Of a stretch of DNA of 37,146 bases, positions 35,691-37,146 are shown piece after piece. Each line of letters opens with the position of its first letter. Positions within the stretch are counted from its first letter, which is position 1. Made by a program: the position numbers and the translations under genes. The notes below the pieces were generated by a model. That model ran no database searches. It saw only the letters and a list, made by a program, of their open reading frames with translations, and was not told where the DNA came from. The stretch is from an uncultured Candidatus Altimarinota bacterium. Lineage in GTDB: Bacteria > Patescibacteriota > Gracilibacteria > BD1-5 > JAGOOR01. The stretch is taken from assembly GCA_937924685.1 (NCBI GenBank), contig CALEVN010000032.1, forward strand, positions 1 to 37,146, written 5' to 3'.

Positions 35691-35695
35691 AGGAG
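35691..35695 (+). promoter_or_regulatory. Shine-Dalgarno sequence of rpoB
   Basis: AGGAG, 7 nt before the ATG at 35703. It is the only clear ribosome binding site noted in the window. Confidence 0.75.
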
Positions 35696-35702
35696 CAGCT
35701 TA

Positions 35703-37146
35703 ATGTTGAGTATTTTGCGTACTAATCTTGCTATAAGAAAATCATTTGCAAGGGTCAAGAGTCTTATATCCCTCCCAAACCTGATTGAGATACAATCGAA
35801 TTCGTTTAATGATTTTGTTCAGGTAGATTTTCTGCCTTATGAGAGAAAAAAAACTGGCATAGAAAAAGTATTTAAAGATATTTTTCCTGTCGTATACGAA
35901 GATCATATGTCATTGGAATACATTGGATATGAATTGGGCAACTGGGCATGTGTATGTGGTAATTTGAAAAAAATAGAATCACGTTATACATGGAGCTGTA
36001 CTTCTTGCGGAGTACAAGAAGCTTCTCGTTTAGAAGGGAATGAATGTAAGCATTGTCATAAAAATACCGCTCATTATATTCGTTGTTCGCAATGCCTTAC
36101 AAGGGTAAAATTGAAACCTGAGCTTAGTATTGAAGAATGCAGATCAGGTAGTCAAACTTTTTCTTTACCATTAAAAGTCAAAATTCAACTTATTTCATGG
36201 GATATTGATAAAGAATCAAATCAGCGTGCCATTCGTGATGTAAAAGAACAAGAAATTTTCTTTATGGATCTTCCTGTTATGGTTGGCATGTATGAAGATG
36301 GTAATGTTATAAGATTAGGTGACACGGGAACATTCATTGTTAATGGAGTTGAGCGTGTTATTGTAAGTCAAATTCACCGATCTCCTGGGGTTATATTTGC
36401 TCATGGAAAAAAAATAAAAGAGCAAAACAATTCAAGTTTCATTGCTCGTATTATTCCGGCGCGTGGATCTTGGATTGATTTTGAAATCGATTCTAAAGAT
36501 GTGCTGTATGTTAAAATAGATAAAACAAAAAAAATGTTAGCAACGACATTTTTGCAAGCATTAGGTTTTTTGCGTGAAGAAATTATAAGATTATTTTATC
36601 ATTTTAATGATTTTAAAGTTGAAAATAAAGCAATTGTTCAATCAATCAATGATAACTGCCTCGGCCTTCGTATTGAAAAAGGAATGCTTCCTGAAAAAAT
36701 CGAGCGTAAATTTATAAACAAAAAAATCAATCAAGAAATAATAGATACTCTTACGGCAAAAGGTATTGTTACATTATTTATACCAAAAGAATCTGTTGTT
36801 GATAAAACAATTGGTACAGATATTGTTAATCCCTCAACTGGTGAAGTATTAGCAATGCAAGGTGAAATTTTTACCGATGCATTGTATCAAAAATTATTAC
36901 AAAATCCAGGTATTTCTTTCTCTGTCATTGCCTCTTCAGGTAATACGTTAATTCCAATCATACCGTTAACATTGTCTTTAGACAAATGCTACGACCAAAA
37001 CATACCCGATGAGCAAAAAAACATAATTACAAAGCAACTCAACAAAAACGGATTAGTTACGGTTGCCCCTTGCGAGATAACCGGTCACAGGCTTGACGTT
37101 ATGTTAGTTGGTGCCAGCAAAAACGCGCAGGCAAGCATATTGGAAG
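35703..37146 (+). CDS. rpoB: RNA polymerase beta subunit, N-terminal part (3' end off the window), with cysteine-rich insertion
   Basis: 481 residues visible. RpoB features: SLPNLIEIQSNSFNDFVQ near residue 21, FKDIFPVVYEDHMSLEYIGY, SLPLKVKIQLISWD, and beta-lobe motif VNGVERVIVSQIHRSPGVIF, then ARIIPARGSWIDFEID. Between YELGNW (about residue 76) and EECRSGSQTF (about 140), where most RpoB have only a few residues, lies a ~65-residue insertion with CVC, CTSC, CKHC and CSQC, probably two zinc ribbons. No UGA-Gly; Leu is mainly TTA/TTG/CTT, whereas the other genes here favour CTC. It has an SD sequence while neighbours do not. It may belong to another organism (assembly join near 35670-35690) or be transferred. 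Confidence 0.93.
   Translation, partial: MLSILRTNLAIRKSFARVKSLISLPNLIEIQSNSFNDFVQVDFLPYERKKTGIEKVFKDIFPVVYEDHMSLEYIGYELGNWACVCGNLKKIESRYTWSCTSCGVQEASRLEGNECKHCHKNTAHYIRCSQCLTRVKLKPELSIEECRSGSQTFSLPLKVKIQLISWDIDKESNQRAIRDVKEQEIFFMDLPVMVGMYEDGNVIRLGDTGTFIVNGVERVIVSQIHRSPGVIFAHGKKIKEQNNSSFIARIIPARGSWIDFEIDSKDVLYVKIDKTKKMLATTFLQALGFLREEIIRLFYHFNDFKVENKAIVQSINDNCLGLRIEKGMLPEKIERKFINKKINQEIIDTLTAKGIVTLFIPKESVVDKTIGTDIVNPSTGEVLAMQGEIFTDALYQKLLQNPGISFSVIASSGNTLIPIIPLTLSLDKCYDQNIPDEQKNIITKQLNKNGLVTVAPCEITGHRLDVMLVGASKNAQASILE

Overview
The window reads as a contig from a Candidate Phyla Radiation bacterium that translates UGA as glycine (translation table 25: Absconditabacteria/SR1 or Gracilibacteria/BD1-5; the window cannot separate the two). 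Read with the standard code, about half of the genes break at TGA. Read with UGA = Gly they become full-length, and the recoded residues fall on invariant glycines: TGK of bL28, the G of a Nudix box, GHSLG of a serine hydrolase, AAPTAG of QueA, and three motif glycines of FolP. Stops are TAA and TAG. Shine-Dalgarno sequences are not apparent, and several promoters put the start codon almost at the predicted transcription start. The window is AT-rich (not computed), tRNA genes encode CCA, and convergent genes share their stop codons. All CDS coordinates assume code 25.

Layout: 1-3850 holds two membrane-anchored coiled-coil proteins, a WecA/MraY-type glycosyltransferase, folP and a Nudix hydrolase. 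3950-6819 is a translation block: tRNA-Asp, tRNA-Ala, two small basic proteins, tuf-rpsJ-rpmB, tRNA-Arg, tRNA-Leu and a tRNA 3'-end remnant. 6826-11404 holds an RBBP9-like hydrolase, an Ig-domain surface protein with a C-terminal anchor, an unrecognised 435-residue protein and two small envelope proteins. 11626-17148 (minus strand) is an export operon: secG, a family 5 solute-binding protein, a His-tailed membrane protein, a Jag/KhpB RNA-binding protein and secD. 17244-19802 (plus strand) is a compact cluster of four VirB2/TrbC-like two-helix proteins followed by a membrane-anchored HExxH metalloprotease.

19799-28969 (minus strand) holds an FtsQ-like protein, an MFS transporter, two coiled-coil proteins of unknown role, a glycogen-synthase-like C-terminal domain, sufC, Nudix, two HIT proteins, an ABC-F ATPase and a DUF1003 protein. 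Then come queA (plus strand, interrupted by an in-frame palindromic element), a coiled-coil membrane protein, a VOC protein, tRNA-Trp, a small membrane protein, rpsB-tsf with a structured leader, and a large SLH/cysteine-repeat surface protein.

The last ~1.45 kb is the 5' part of an rpoB gene that looks different from everything else. It has a clean Shine-Dalgarno sequence, TTA/TTG/CTT leucine codons, no UGA glycine, and a cysteine-rich insertion. It may be an assembly junction with another organism or a transferred gene.

Most interesting: the rpoB discontinuity, the palindromic insertion inside queA, an EF-Tu with an altered switch I, the four-pilin plus metalloprotease cluster, a possible pseudoknotted rpsB leader, and the very uneven use of UGA-Gly between genes.
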